From Sphingobacterium bovistauri (lineage in GTDB: Bacteria > Bacteroidota > Bacteroidia > Sphingobacteriales > Sphingobacteriaceae): a stretch of DNA of 61,103 bases. A program made the translations under genes and the position numbers. This document shows, one piece after another, positions 8,556 to 17,040 of this stretch. The DNA lies in contig NZ_JADEYP010000027.1 of the NCBI RefSeq assembly GCF_020295405.1, positions 1 to 61,103 on the forward strand, in the 5' to 3' direction. The notes below the pieces were generated by a model. That model saw only the letters and a list, made by a program, of their open reading frames with translations, did no database searches and had not been told where the DNA came from. Numbering within the stretch: position 1 is the stretch's first letter; the number at the start of each line of letters is the position of its first letter.

Positions 8556-8730
8556 ATTAGGGCAATTACTTTCTATATATTTATCTTAGTTCTATTACTA
8601 ATAATAGAACTGGTATCCTGTTAAGGTACCAACATAAATTCTCTTTTCAGATAATTTATGTTAGGCTAATTACAGCCTAATCAAAAGAGTCGACATCTAA
8701 ACTCTGTATTGCTAATTTTTCTGCCCTAAT
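8556..8730 (-). ncRNA. Retron msr-msd RNA
   Basis: On the minus strand the RNA would run 8730 to 8556. Its ends carry the retron a1/a2 inverted repeat: ATTAGGGCA (8730-8722) and TGCCCTAAT (8564-8556), 9 bp, perfect. Just after a1 comes TTAGC (8715-8711), the context of the 2'-5' branching G in known retrons; the G maps to 8712. Hairpins follow in order (plus coordinates): AGAGT/ACTCT (8686-8705), TTAGGCT/AGCCTAA (8661-8680), AACATAAATT/AATTTATGTT (8631-8662), TGGTA/TACCA (8611-8631) and AGTTCTATTA/TAATAGAACT (8588-8611). The first two suit msr and the later ones msd, but the msr/msd border cannot be placed from sequence alone. Confidence 0.85.
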
Positions 8731-9077
8731 AACCTATAAATACTTTTATCAAATTTAATCTTTTTATTCCCATTATCAATAACGAATTTTTCTGTAAAAT
8801 TATCTTGTATTTTATGTCTTTGAAGCAATATATAATTTCTATTTGCAAAAAGCCAGTTCTGTCCACTTTTGGTAAGGCAAATGGTGTTTTCTTTGCAATG
8901 TATTAGCCCAAGTCCTTGATATTTATCTATAAATCGAACTATCTGAAAAGGGGATAGACGATATTTTAAATGGATTCCATAAATATCTACCAAATCGCTA
9001 CTAATTAATTCTTTTAAAAATACAATATCCTCTTCGTACAGTTTCATATGCTTAGCCTCTCCTAAAAATTGATTCAA
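8712..9077 (-). CDS. Retron-associated winged-helix protein, 121 aa
   Basis: A small winged-helix type protein: helices around residues 12-60 (DIVFLKELISSDLVDIYG; YRLSPFQIVRFIDKY) and a wing-like LGLIHCKENTICLTKSGQNWL segment. It starts inside the end of the phosphoribosyltransferase-like gene (26-bp overlap) and its stop codon TAG supplies the predicted branching G of the retron RNA. In retron classification as I remember it, a PRTase-like protein plus a winged-helix protein defines one tripartite type (type III). Its likely job is to form the toxin/antitoxin complex with the PRTase and msDNA. Met11 (MKLYEED) is a possible alternative start. Confidence 0.75.
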   Translation of the reverse strand: MNQFLGEAKHMKLYEEDIVFLKELISSDLVDIYGIHLKYRLSPFQIVRFIDKYQGLGLIHCKENTICLTKSGQNWLFANRNYILLQRHKIQDNFTEKFVIDNGNKKIKFDKSIYRLLGQKN

Positions 9078-9888
9078 AGTCTTTTTTATCTTTTGTTTTA
9101 TTTATCCAAAAAACAGGAAAAACATTATTGGATATATTATAAGATTGAATTTTAAATAATGCTTCAGATTCAAGAAAGCCTAGTGAAAACTTGGATGCTA
9201 TATTGAATTCGGATTCTAGTCTCCTCATTGTTTCTTTTTTTTCAATTGAAATCTCAGGAGTATGATAATCCGAAATACCCTTCTTTATTTTTTTTATTAT
9301 GAAATACTCTATCCCTAATTCATCTAAAGGAATTGTAGAACTTTTCATTCCAAGAAAACACATGAATTTTATTTGATACTCAGATATACCTTTTTCTAAT
9401 AGTAAACTTTTTACATATTTTACTTTGCTAGAAATTGATGTTGCAGAACCTACAAAGTCATCAACTATTATAAGCACATCATTAGTTTTTATCTCATGCG
9501 CTGCCTGAACAATATTTGCAAATAATCTGTACTTATTTTTTAAATGTCCCTTAAGTGATTGAATTACTGTATGAGAGCTATCTGGCTTTGAATCATCAGC
9601 AATTGAACTAATAATTGTATTTTCGGGCGTAAGCTTCCAATCATCGTTTATTAAACTAGCCATGTTTATTAGGAAATCTTCAATATCATCACTTGTGAAA
9701 ATCAAGAATCTGTGAATTAATTCTTCGATAAGATTTTTTTCATCATCATTGGCACACTTGTTCCAGAGGTTAGTAATGCCCTTATGGTACTTAAAAGTCC
9801 AATTATTTTCACTTATAATCTTAATAATTTTTTCCAAATCAGTTTGGGAATATATGAGTCTGGAGCGTTCTATGCTTTCTGCAAACAT
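9052..9888 (-). CDS. Retron effector, phosphoribosyltransferase-like protein
   Basis: 278 aa. The core has the PRPP-binding loop of type I phosphoribosyltransferases, DVLIIVDDFVGSATS (about residues 137-151), with two acidic residues followed by a G-S-A-T turn. The N-terminal 100 residues are helical and specific to this group, and the C-terminus holds EFNIASKFSLGFLES. In defence-associated retrons the gene beside the RT and RNA encodes the toxic effector, which fires when phage disturb the msDNA; the PRTase-like protein is the natural candidate here. The substrate is unknown. It is translationally coupled to the winged-helix gene and follows the XRE gene by 84 bp. Confidence 0.8.
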   Translation of the reverse strand: MFAESIERSRLIYSQTDLEKIIKIISENNWTFKYHKGITNLWNKCANDDEKNLIEELIHRFLIFTSDDIEDFLINMASLINDDWKLTPENTIISSIADDSKPDSSHTVIQSLKGHLKNKYRLFANIVQAAHEIKTNDVLIIVDDFVGSATSISSKVKYVKSLLLEKGISEYQIKFMCFLGMKSSTIPLDELGIEYFIIKKIKKGISDYHTPEISIEKKETMRRLESEFNIASKFSLGFLESEALFKIQSYNISNNVFPVFWINKTKDKKDFESIFRRG

Positions 9889-9972
9889 TGTTATCGAATA
9901 TAGTCAGTAAAAAATTGTCATTATTATAATTTTGAACTATATTATGTCACTTAGGTTCAAATATTGCTTTTT

Positions 9973-10209
9973 TTAATCTTCAAAGTTTAAAAGTTCTGAC
10001 ATAGTTAAATTCAAACCATCAGCTATTTTTTTCAATATTGAGATAGATGAATTGGTTTCTGCTTTTTCAATTCGTCTTAATTGTCTTCGATCTAAACCAC
10101 ATCTGATAGCAAAATCTTCATATGATTTACCACTTTTTATTCTTATGTCTTCTATTCTTTTGCCCAATAGAATTAAATATTCTTGGTCTTTGTATTGTAC
10201 ATTAGTCAT
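9973..10209 (-). CDS. XRE-family helix-turn-helix regulator, 78 aa
   Basis: One Cro/CI-type HTH domain: LGKRIEDIRIKSGKSYEDFA (about 15-34), the recognition helix around CGLDRRQLRRIEKAE (38-52), then ISILKKIADGLNLTMSELL. It is the first gene of the retron operon. A perfect 8-bp-arm dyad (10225-10244) lies 15 bp before the start codon, so self-repression of the operon is likely. The protein is complete for a stand-alone XRE repressor and has no extra domain. Confidence 0.9.
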   Translation of the reverse strand: MTNVQYKDQEYLILLGKRIEDIRIKSGKSYEDFAIRCGLDRRQLRRIEKAETNSSISILKKIADGLNLTMSELLNFED

Positions 10210-10224
10210 TTAATTAAAAATTTT

Positions 10225-10244
10225 ATTGGACATACTTGTCCAAT
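10225..10244. promoter_or_regulatory. Operator dyad of the retron operon
   Basis: ATTGGACA and TGTCCAAT are perfect inverted arms around TACT, 15 bp upstream of the XRE regulator start. Position and symmetry fit the binding site of that regulator. Confidence 0.6.
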
Positions 10245-10251
10245 TTGTAAA

Positions 10252-10278
10252 TAATAACTATATTTGAATTAGTTATTA
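10252..10278. promoter_or_regulatory. Second dyad upstream of the retron operon
   Basis: TAATAACT and AGTTATTA are perfect 8-bp inverted arms with an 11-nt centre, 7 bp beyond the first dyad. It may be a second operator or overlap the promoter. Confidence 0.45.
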
Positions 10279-10338
10279 AGCGACTAGTAGGATAGAGGTT
10301 TTATTCTCTACCGAAACGATGTCACTCATGAAAGAAAA

Positions 10339-10513
10339 CCGTCAAATTTCCACATGGGTTAATCTTGAGTTCGCCATTTCTATTAGATTTTTATATCTTC
10401 GTGATATTGTCTAATAGGGCGAACTTCATGTAAGACTTTTGTGGAACCATGACTTAGGTTATGGAGGTTCTTGACGGTACCACTTTCAAAAGCTTTGGAG
10501 TTCGCCCTATTGG
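10339..10513. ncRNA. Highly structured element, candidate RNA with two alternative folds
   Basis: Fold A: closing stem CCGTCAA (10339-10345) with TTGACGG (10471-10477); TTCCAC (10348-10353) with GTGGAA (10441-10446); AGTTCGCC (10368-10375) with GGCGAACT (10418-10425); CTATTAGA (10380-10387) with TCTAATAG (10410-10417); ATATC with GATAT around a TTCGT loop; and a side hairpin CCATGAC-TTAG-GTTATGG (10447-10464). Fold B: 10411-10425 can instead pair over 15 bp without a bulge (one G-U) with AGTTCGCCCTATTGG (10499-10513). Such exclusive pairing is typical of attenuators or switches. I do not recognise a known family, and the strand of transcription is unknown. Confidence 0.55.
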
Positions 10514-10591
10514 TTTTTACCTTCCAATTCAGCTTTCCTCCAGCTTTTTGAGTTGCATCGTTTTCATATACCAATTTTATAAACAAAAAAC

Positions 10592-10700
10592 TATGAAAAC
10601 GACAACAGACAGTACTCACCAATCCAAATCTCTGATATACGATCAGCGATGGATATCCCATTACAACATTTATAAGAACGTTATTCGTCATCCCGAATAA
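10592..10700 (+). CDS. Short open frame, 35 codons, possibly a truncated gene
   Basis: ATG-initiated frame encoding MKTTTDSTHQSKSLIYD and then QRWISHYNIYKNVIRHPE before TAA. It directly follows the structured element at 10339-10513, so it could be a leader peptide or the first residues of a lost gene. No family is recognised and it may not be translated. Confidence 0.25.
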
Positions 10701-11065
10701 TTCATGATTTATTTCACACAGAGCTTAATCAAGAAAGGAGCGTAATCAAATTTATTGAATATGCTAGTTTATCTTATTTGTTCTGTAGCCGACTTCTGTA
10801 CTATATAAAGCAATACGTAGTAAGATGTAATAATCGGTTTTGTATTTTATTGTTCGCACTCTAATATACTACTCCTTATTTATTCTTACAAGTGATTTGA
10901 ATCATATTGTGATTCAATAATGTTGTTTACAAAGTCGGCTTTTGAATTATTCAATTTTTGTATGTAAAAGCTGAATATAGTAAGAAGTAGATTTATTTTT
11001 TCTATTTAATAATTCGAATTTCTGCGTCAGCTTTTATGAATTAATCAAATTTATCTACCTAAAAA
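10701..11065. other. Intergenic before the thioredoxin-SusCD operon
   Basis: AT-rich, no gene seen. It contains a perfect 8-bp-arm dyad, TTGAATCA-TATTG-TGATTCAA (10897-10917), about 150 bp before the start of the operon and possibly an operator. Confidence 0.4.
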
Positions 11066-12427
11066 ATGAAGAATTTTTATGAGGAGGGAAGAGATATGCT
11101 TACCAAAAAGGGCTGCATACCATTCAATTTAAATATTATAACCAGGACTTATATTGCTAAGGATTTCGATCTAGAAAGTAGTGATGTTGAATCATATACA
11201 AAATATTTGGAATTTGAGATTTATGAGCATCAATTAAGATCAAAATACAAAGAAGAACAAGATGTAACATCTTCTTATGGTAACGAAAAAGTAAATAATA
11301 TCGTTCAGACATATTTTTTACAAATTATTAGACTTTTAGAAAATGCATATCTAAAATATAGAGTAGCAAAATTAAATTTCGCGCAAATTAGTTTACTCCT
11401 ATATTTTATTTTTACTTTTTCACCGATCAATGTATTCTGTCAGAATGATTTCATCAATAGTAAAATTACTGCGTTACAAATTGGAGATACCATACCCAAT
11501 ACCTTATGGCAATTACCGATAAAAGTTATCAATCATCCTAATGGAAGAGATACAATAAAGTTATCTGATTATAGGGATAAGGGAATTCTGCTGAATTTTA
11601 TTTCTAGCGGATGTAAAGGTTGTATTGAAGCGTTACCTGAATTAGAAAGAATTATTAGTTTTTATGATGATGATATTGTTTTAATTCCAGTAACAATGGA
11701 AAAACATGATCGCATGTCATCGTTTTTTAATCAAAATGAATATACTAAGAATTCTAAACTAACTGTTATAACTGATGATCGTATTTTAAAAGAATTATTT
11801 ATTCATCGATATATATCACATGTTGTGTGGATTGATAAAGAAGGTATAGTACATAGCTTTTCAAATACCGCTCACATTCAAGATTTTACAATCGCAGATT
11901 TTTTAGCAGGAAACACTAAAAGTTGGCCAGTAAAACATGAATTTACTTCATTTTATGAAAGTCCAATTGTTAGCAGGACTTATAAAACGGAACATCTTCC
12001 CAATAATGAATTTAAGCAATTAAAATACATTGCATTTACCGGATATCTAGATGGGGTAGGTGCTTATTATGCTACCTCACTTGATACACTGGAAGGTGTT
12101 GAAAGGATATCGATCCGTAATGTGTCACTATTAGATTTAGGATTAATCTCAACAGGTTTAGGCCTTTTTAAACGTGGATCGGTTTTAAAGCAAGATTCTA
12201 GTAGTTGGAAGGTACTTAATTCAGGGAAATATGCATTTGAATTGTATACTGGTAAAAATTTAACTAGAGATCAATGGTATCAACTACATGCTGTTAGTTA
12301 TGAACGTACTATACCATTGGGAACGAGTAATGCTGATAAATATAAGTTAATGATAGAAGATATTAAAACATTTTTAGGTATTGATGTAATAGTAAAAGGT
12401 GATGGATTGTTTTTTTACGAATTTTAA
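11066..12427 (+). CDS. Thioredoxin-like (TlpA/redoxin) protein with an N-terminal extension
   Basis: 453 aa in three parts. Residues 1-103 are a soluble, charged region without a recognised domain; 104-124 are a hydrophobic span (LNFAQISLLLYFIFTFSPI) that looks like a signal or anchor sequence; the rest is a periplasmic redoxin domain with the Cys pair SSGCKGCIEALPE (about residues 185-197) and a C-terminal extension with no known domain. Typical relatives begin at the signal sequence, so the 100-residue front is unusual; there is no Met just before the span, so the extension appears genuinely translated. It is 9 bp before the SusC gene and is presumably an outer-membrane or periplasmic partner of the SusCD pair. 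Confidence 0.75.
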   Translation: MKNFYEEGRDMLTKKGCIPFNLNIITRTYIAKDFDLESSDVESYTKYLEFEIYEHQLRSKYKEEQDVTSSYGNEKVNNIVQTYFLQIIRLLENAYLKYRVAKLNFAQISLLLYFIFTFSPINVFCQNDFINSKITALQIGDTIPNTLWQLPIKVINHPNGRDTIKLSDYRDKGILLNFISSGCKGCIEALPELERIISFYDDDIVLIPVTMEKHDRMSSFFNQNEYTKNSKLTVITDDRILKELFIHRYISHVVWIDKEGIVHSFSNTAHIQDFTIADFLAGNTKSWPVKHEFTSFYESPIVSRTYKTEHLPNNEFKQLKYIAFTGYLDGVGAYYATSLDTLEGVERISIRNVSLLDLGLISTGLGLFKRGSVLKQDSSSWKVLNSGKYAFELYTGKNLTRDQWYQLHAVSYERTIPLGTSNADKYKLMIEDIKTFLGIDVIVKGDGLFFYEF

Positions 12428-12436
12428 TTTGAACCA

Positions 12437-15400
12437 ATGATGAAATATTTAATGATTTTATTGATATCCATTATTTTTTCAGATGAACTGATTGCTCAAG
12501 GTTGTAGGGTGGATGCGACAGTTCGAAAAAAGGATGATGGTCAACCTATATCTAACGTAAGTTTGGAAGTAGACAATTTTAATTATAAAACTAATAAGGA
12601 TGGTCAGGTCTATTTTTTTACATCTAAAGAATTGAGTGTTATAAAAATAAAGCACTTAGGATATAAATCTGAAGTAGTTAATATAAGATGTGTTGAAAAT
12701 ACAATAATTATTATCGATTTGGTTGCAGATGTACAAGAGTTGGATAGCGTTTATATATCTACTGGATATGAGAAAATTTCAAAAGAACGAGCAACAGGAG
12801 CATATGAATATATAGATAATAAATTACTTAATCGAACTGTAGGAATGAATATCTTATCTAGGTTAGAAAATATAACTACAGGTATTCATTTTGATAAACA
12901 ATCTATCAGTTCCATATCGTTAGGATTGCCTATTACACCAAAAATATCATTGCATGGTATAAATACTTTAAGAGATTATTCTAATCGAAGTTCCCCACTC
13001 ATCATATTGGATAATTTCCCATATGATGGCGATATTAATTCTATAAATCCGAATGATATAGAAAGTATAACAATATTAAAAGATGCTGCTGCGACATCTA
13101 TATGGGGAGCTAAAGCTGGAAATGGTGTAATAGTGTTGACAAGTAAGATAGCTAAATCTTCAGATAGAATTAAAGGGACTTTTTCGTCAAATATTACAAT
13201 GCATAGTAAGCCTGATTTAATGAAACATCAGGTTATTAATCCTGCTGATTATATTGAAATTGAACGATTCCTATTCGATAAAGGTTTTTACCGAAATATG
13301 GAGATAAATCGTAGTCGACCAGCACTATCGCCTGCTGTAGAATTATTCTTAAAAGAACGTGACAAAATCATTTCAACAGAAGAATTTAGTCAAAGTTTAG
13401 AAAGGTTAAAATCCCAAGACATAAGAGATGATTTTAATTCATTTCTGTATCGTAATTCTACGATACGTCAACATAATATTAACCTAAATGGGCAATCAAA
13501 TAAAAATAGATTTATACTTAGCGCAAACTATGATAAATCTATGCCAATACAAAAAGGACGAGAATTTGATCGTGCAAATGTTCGACTTGATAATAATTAT
13601 CAACTGAATGATAAGTTGAATGTATCAACATCTATTAGGTGGGCAATTTCTAGTGAATCGATGGCAGATGGAGTGCCAGTTTATAGTAATGTAGGATATA
13701 AATATCCTTATATGAAGTTAGCTGATAGCTTAGGGAATGCATTAGCAATACCAAAAGAGTATCGATTATCATATATTGAAAATACAGGTGAAGGGTTATT
13801 AATGAATTGGCTGTATAAACCACTTGAAGAAATTTTGAATCCTCCAACAAAAAACATTAAGAAAGATTTGTATATAAATACAGGTATAACTTATAAATTA
13901 TTTCCTTGGCTTATAATGGATATTAAGTATCAGTATTCAGACAATTTAAATAATCTTAATTCATTGTATGATTTATCAAATTACCGAACACGAAATCAGA
14001 TTAACCTGGGTTCTAAAATCTCGGATGGAAATGTTATATATAATTTTCCATATGGATCAATCTTACAAGAAGATTATAGTACAGGAATCGGTCATAATGG
14101 GCGTTTCCAAACGAATGTTAGTAAATCATGGCTAGATAAACATCAATTCAATAGTGTCCTTGGGTTTGAGTTTAATTCTAAACACACAATGTCGAATGGC
14201 TTAACAATAATTGGTTTAGATGAGAATACACTAATTTTTCCAGCAATAGTTGATTACCTAACGCCTTATCCAATTTATGATAATCTACAGGCTTCTGGAA
14301 CTATCGGACAACCACTTCGACCTATGACCGATTTACATCAACGTTATGTTTCTTACTATGGAAATGCTTCATATAGCTATTTGTCAAGATATATATTTAG
14401 TGCAAGTTTTCGTAAAGATGCGTCCAATTTATTTGGTTTATCAACAAACGACAAATGGTCTCCATTATGGTCAGTAGGAGGTAAATGGAATTTAGCAAAG
14501 GAAAATTTTCTAAATAAGCAATGGTTGTCAAAATTAGATTTAAGAGGATCGTATGGATTTAGTGGAAATGTAGATAATAGTCTAAGTGCAGTGCCAACAT
14601 TACGATTTTTATCTACTGGAAATCCATACTTAGTTCCATGGCAGGGAGCTCAGATACTAAATGCACCAAATTCTGAATTACGTTGGGAAAAGGTCAAAAC
14701 AATAACAATAGGATTAGATTTCGGATTCTTAAATGGACTATTAAGCGGCAGTATTGATTATTATAGTAAAAATACAAAAGATATATATACAAATGTACCG
14801 TTGGACCCCACTACTGGATTGGATGGAATGGTAATTAATGGTGCAAATATCAATGGTAAAGGTGTGGATTTTCAGATCAAAGCTATACCTATTAATTCAA
14901 GTGTTAGATGGAGTACGAACTTGTTGTTCTCTTATAACAATACATGGATTAAACGTAATTACAAAGAATATACAGGTCCAAATGACCTGTTGACTGAAGG
15001 GATTAATAGTGTAGAGGGACATTTAGCATTTCCATTGTATTCTTATAAGTGGGGAGGGCTTGATCCACAAACAGGCGAACCTAGGGGAGTATTAAATGGC
15101 GAACCGAGTAAAGATTATAGAAGTTTAAGAAATAAAAATATACAACCTTCTGATTTAGTTTTTCATGGCTCTCGAAGACCTGTGTATTGGGGGGCTTTTC
15201 GTAATGATGTTCAATTTAGAAATTGGGCAATATCTGCTAATATAAGTTGGAAGGCTGGATATTATTTTAGAAAGGAATCTATAAATTATGCCCACGTTTT
15301 GAATAATAGTTATACACATGTTGATTATTACAATCGATGGCAAAAACCAGGTGATGAAGAATTCACTGATGTACCAGCTTTTTTATACCCATTGAATTCG

Positions 15401-15643
15401 TTGGCAAATAGTTTTTATGCAAATTCTGAAGTGCTTGTTGAAAAAGGAGATCATATTTATTTGGACAATATTCGATTGGATTATAGAACATCGAATTTAA
15501 AATTTATTGATCTGACTACTTTCTTAATTATGTCTAATGTTGGGACAATTTGGAGTGCTAGCAAATCAGGTCAATTTCCGGATAATCTAACAAGTATCCC
15601 AATGCCAAGGTCTTTTAGTTTTGGGTTTAATATAAATTTTTAA
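12437..15643 (+). CDS. SusC/RagA-type TonB-dependent outer-membrane receptor
   Basis: 1068 aa. Signal peptide (residues 1-21), then a carboxypeptidase-regulatory-like beta domain (about 25-95), the plug domain (ISLHGINTLRDYSN; DNFPYDGDINSINPNDIESITILKDA; GAKAGNGVIVLTSK, about 170-235) and a long beta-barrel ending in an aromatic residue (FGFNINF), as outer-membrane insertion requires. It imports a ligand across the outer membrane together with the SusD lipoprotein encoded 3 bp downstream. No glycan-degrading enzymes are nearby, so a peptide or siderophore-like substrate is at least as likely as a polysaccharide. Confidence 0.95.
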   Translation: MMKYLMILLISIIFSDELIAQGCRVDATVRKKDDGQPISNVSLEVDNFNYKTNKDGQVYFFTSKELSVIKIKHLGYKSEVVNIRCVENTIIIIDLVADVQELDSVYISTGYEKISKERATGAYEYIDNKLLNRTVGMNILSRLENITTGIHFDKQSISSISLGLPITPKISLHGINTLRDYSNRSSPLIILDNFPYDGDINSINPNDIESITILKDAAATSIWGAKAGNGVIVLTSKIAKSSDRIKGTFSSNITMHSKPDLMKHQVINPADYIEIERFLFDKGFYRNMEINRSRPALSPAVELFLKERDKIISTEEFSQSLERLKSQDIRDDFNSFLYRNSTIRQHNINLNGQSNKNRFILSANYDKSMPIQKGREFDRANVRLDNNYQLNDKLNVSTSIRWAISSESMADGVPVYSNVGYKYPYMKLADSLGNALAIPKEYRLSYIENTGEGLLMNWLYKPLEEILNPPTKNIKKDLYINTGITYKLFPWLIMDIKYQYSDNLNNLNSLYDLSNYRTRNQINLGSKISDGNVIYNFPYGSILQEDYSTGIGHNGRFQTNVSKSWLDKHQFNSVLGFEFNSKHTMSNGLTIIGLDENTLIFPAIVDYLTPYPIYDNLQASGTIGQPLRPMTDLHQRYVSYYGNASYSYLSRYIFSASFRKDASNLFGLSTNDKWSPLWSVGGKWNLAKENFLNKQWLSKLDLRGSYGFSGNVDNSLSAVPTLRFLSTGNPYLVPWQGAQILNAPNSELRWEKVKTITIGLDFGFLNGLLSGSIDYYSKNTKDIYTNVPLDPTTGLDGMVINGANINGKGVDFQIKAIPINSSVRWSTNLLFSYNNTWIKRNYKEYTGPNDLLTEGINSVEGHLAFPLYSYKWGGLDPQTGEPRGVLNGEPSKDYRSLRNKNIQPSDLVFHGSRRPVYWGAFRNDVQFRNWAISANISWKAGYYFRKESINYAHVLNNSYTHVDYYNRWQKPGDEEFTDVPAFLYPLNSLANSFYANSEVLVEKGDHIYLDNIRLDYRTSNLKFIDLTTFLIMSNVGTIWSASKSGQFPDNLTSIPMPRSFSFGFNINF

Positions 15644-15646
15644 ATT

Positions 15647-16996
15647 ATGAATATTAATAGTAAATGGATAGTATATATACTTCTTACAATTTCCTTGTTT
15701 TCTTTTTCATGTCAGAAATATTTGGATTTAAAGCCAGATAAAAAGTTAGCAATACCATATACTGGCAATGATTTACAAGCTATATTGGATAATATACCTC
15801 GGATTAATGATGGTGAATCTGCGTTGTCAGAAATAGCAGCAGATAATTTCTTTTTGCCATACGCAAATTGGCAGGGTATTGAAGAAATTGAAAATAGAGA
15901 ATCCTACATCTGGCAGAATACTCCTGTAGCCGAATTGTATTGGTCATATATGTATAGAAAAATTTATGACAGTAACTTTGTTTTAGAATACATTGATAAA
16001 GTTTCTTACCAATCATCTTTGCAAAGAGATTATATCTATGGAAATGCACGATTAATTAGAGGAATAGCTTTTCAAAAGTTAGCAGAAGTATTTTGCATCC
16101 CATTTTGGAAGGGAATGGTAAATGATAATAGCTTTGGCTTAGTTTTGAAGTTAAGTTCTGATATCAATGAAACTAATAAGCGAGCAACATTATTTGAAAC
16201 TCATAAGCAAATTAGTGAAGATTTAATTGAAGCCTCAAAATATTTACCCCCTAATATTTCTGAATACCCTACAAGACCATCAAAAGTTGTTGCATATGCC
16301 GCATTAGCTAGATATTTATTATCTATACAGGATTATCCTGGTGCTTATAATTATGCCAATTTAAGTTTACAAATAAAATCTACATTGTCAAATTATAATA
16401 ATATACCATTGGTACCTTATCCTTTTAATTTATATAATGATGAGATTTTATATTTCACTAGATCTTATCCTTATAGAAATTTAAGTGAAGACAATGCTAG
16501 AGTTGATACGGTCTTATATAATTATTATGATGATGCAGATTTAAGAAAGGAAATACTTTTTAAAAAACAACTTGATGGATACCATTCGTTTGTGGGAGAT
16601 TATAGCAAAAGTAATTTTGAAAAATTTACTGGTTTAACTACGGCAGAAATGTATTTAATACGCGCTGAATGTCTCACAAGAGAAAAGAAATACTTAGAAG
16701 CTCAAAACGATTTACTACTTTTATTAAAGTCTAGGTATGTTTCAAATTATGATTTTACATCATTGCTTTTAGGACTAGAACCAGTTAACTTATTATCACA
16801 AATATTACTAGAACGGAGGAAAGAACTAATTGGAAGAGGGGTAAGATGGACCGATATTAGAAGATTGGCTTTTGAAAGACCTATTCAAATGAAACGAATT
16901 TTATTAGATAAAACATATATTTTAGAAAATGATGATATAAAGGGATTTGCGTTTAACCTACCACAAGTAGTAATTGATCGAGGCAATTATGAATAA
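15647..16996 (+). CDS. SusD/RagB family surface lipoprotein
   Basis: 449 aa. Lipoprotein signal with Cys22 in LFSFSCQKYLDLKPDKK, then the SusD-type N-terminal region and TPR-like helices (YAALARYLLSIQDYPGAYNYA; EMYLIRAECLTREKKYLEAQNDL, about 330-350) and the C-terminal RRKELIGRGVRWTDIRRLA signature of the family. It caps the SusC channel and captures the ligand. It is shorter than glycan SusD proteins (500-600 aa), as is usual in small TlpA-SusC-SusD loci. A rho-independent terminator follows immediately. Confidence 0.93.
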   Translation: MNINSKWIVYILLTISLFSFSCQKYLDLKPDKKLAIPYTGNDLQAILDNIPRINDGESALSEIAADNFFLPYANWQGIEEIENRESYIWQNTPVAELYWSYMYRKIYDSNFVLEYIDKVSYQSSLQRDYIYGNARLIRGIAFQKLAEVFCIPFWKGMVNDNSFGLVLKLSSDINETNKRATLFETHKQISEDLIEASKYLPPNISEYPTRPSKVVAYAALARYLLSIQDYPGAYNYANLSLQIKSTLSNYNNIPLVPYPFNLYNDEILYFTRSYPYRNLSEDNARVDTVLYNYYDDADLRKEILFKKQLDGYHSFVGDYSKSNFEKFTGLTTAEMYLIRAECLTREKKYLEAQNDLLLLLKSRYVSNYDFTSLLLGLEPVNLLSQILLERRKELIGRGVRWTDIRRLAFERPIQMKRILLDKTYILENDDIKGFAFNLPQVVIDRGNYE

Positions 16997-17007
16997 TTAA
17001 TAAAATA

Positions 17008-17040
17008 CACCTGAGTTGTCAAAACTCAGGTGCTTTTTTT
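17008..17040 (+). terminator. Rho-independent terminator of the SusCD operon
   Basis: CACCTGAGTT and AACTCAGGTG form a 10-bp stem with a 5-nt loop, followed by C and seven T. It starts 12 bp after the susD stop, and its T-tract touches the stop codon of the convergent DUF6520 gene. Confidence 0.9.

Noticed and set aside
8406..8624. Hydrophobic plus-strand frame opposite the RT gene
   Set aside because: It is the shadow of the retron RT start and RNA, without its own signals.
10383..10691. A 102-codon open frame on the minus strand across the structured element
   Set aside because: Its sequence is determined by the inverted repeats of the RNA-like element, it shows no domain, and its composition is not protein-like.
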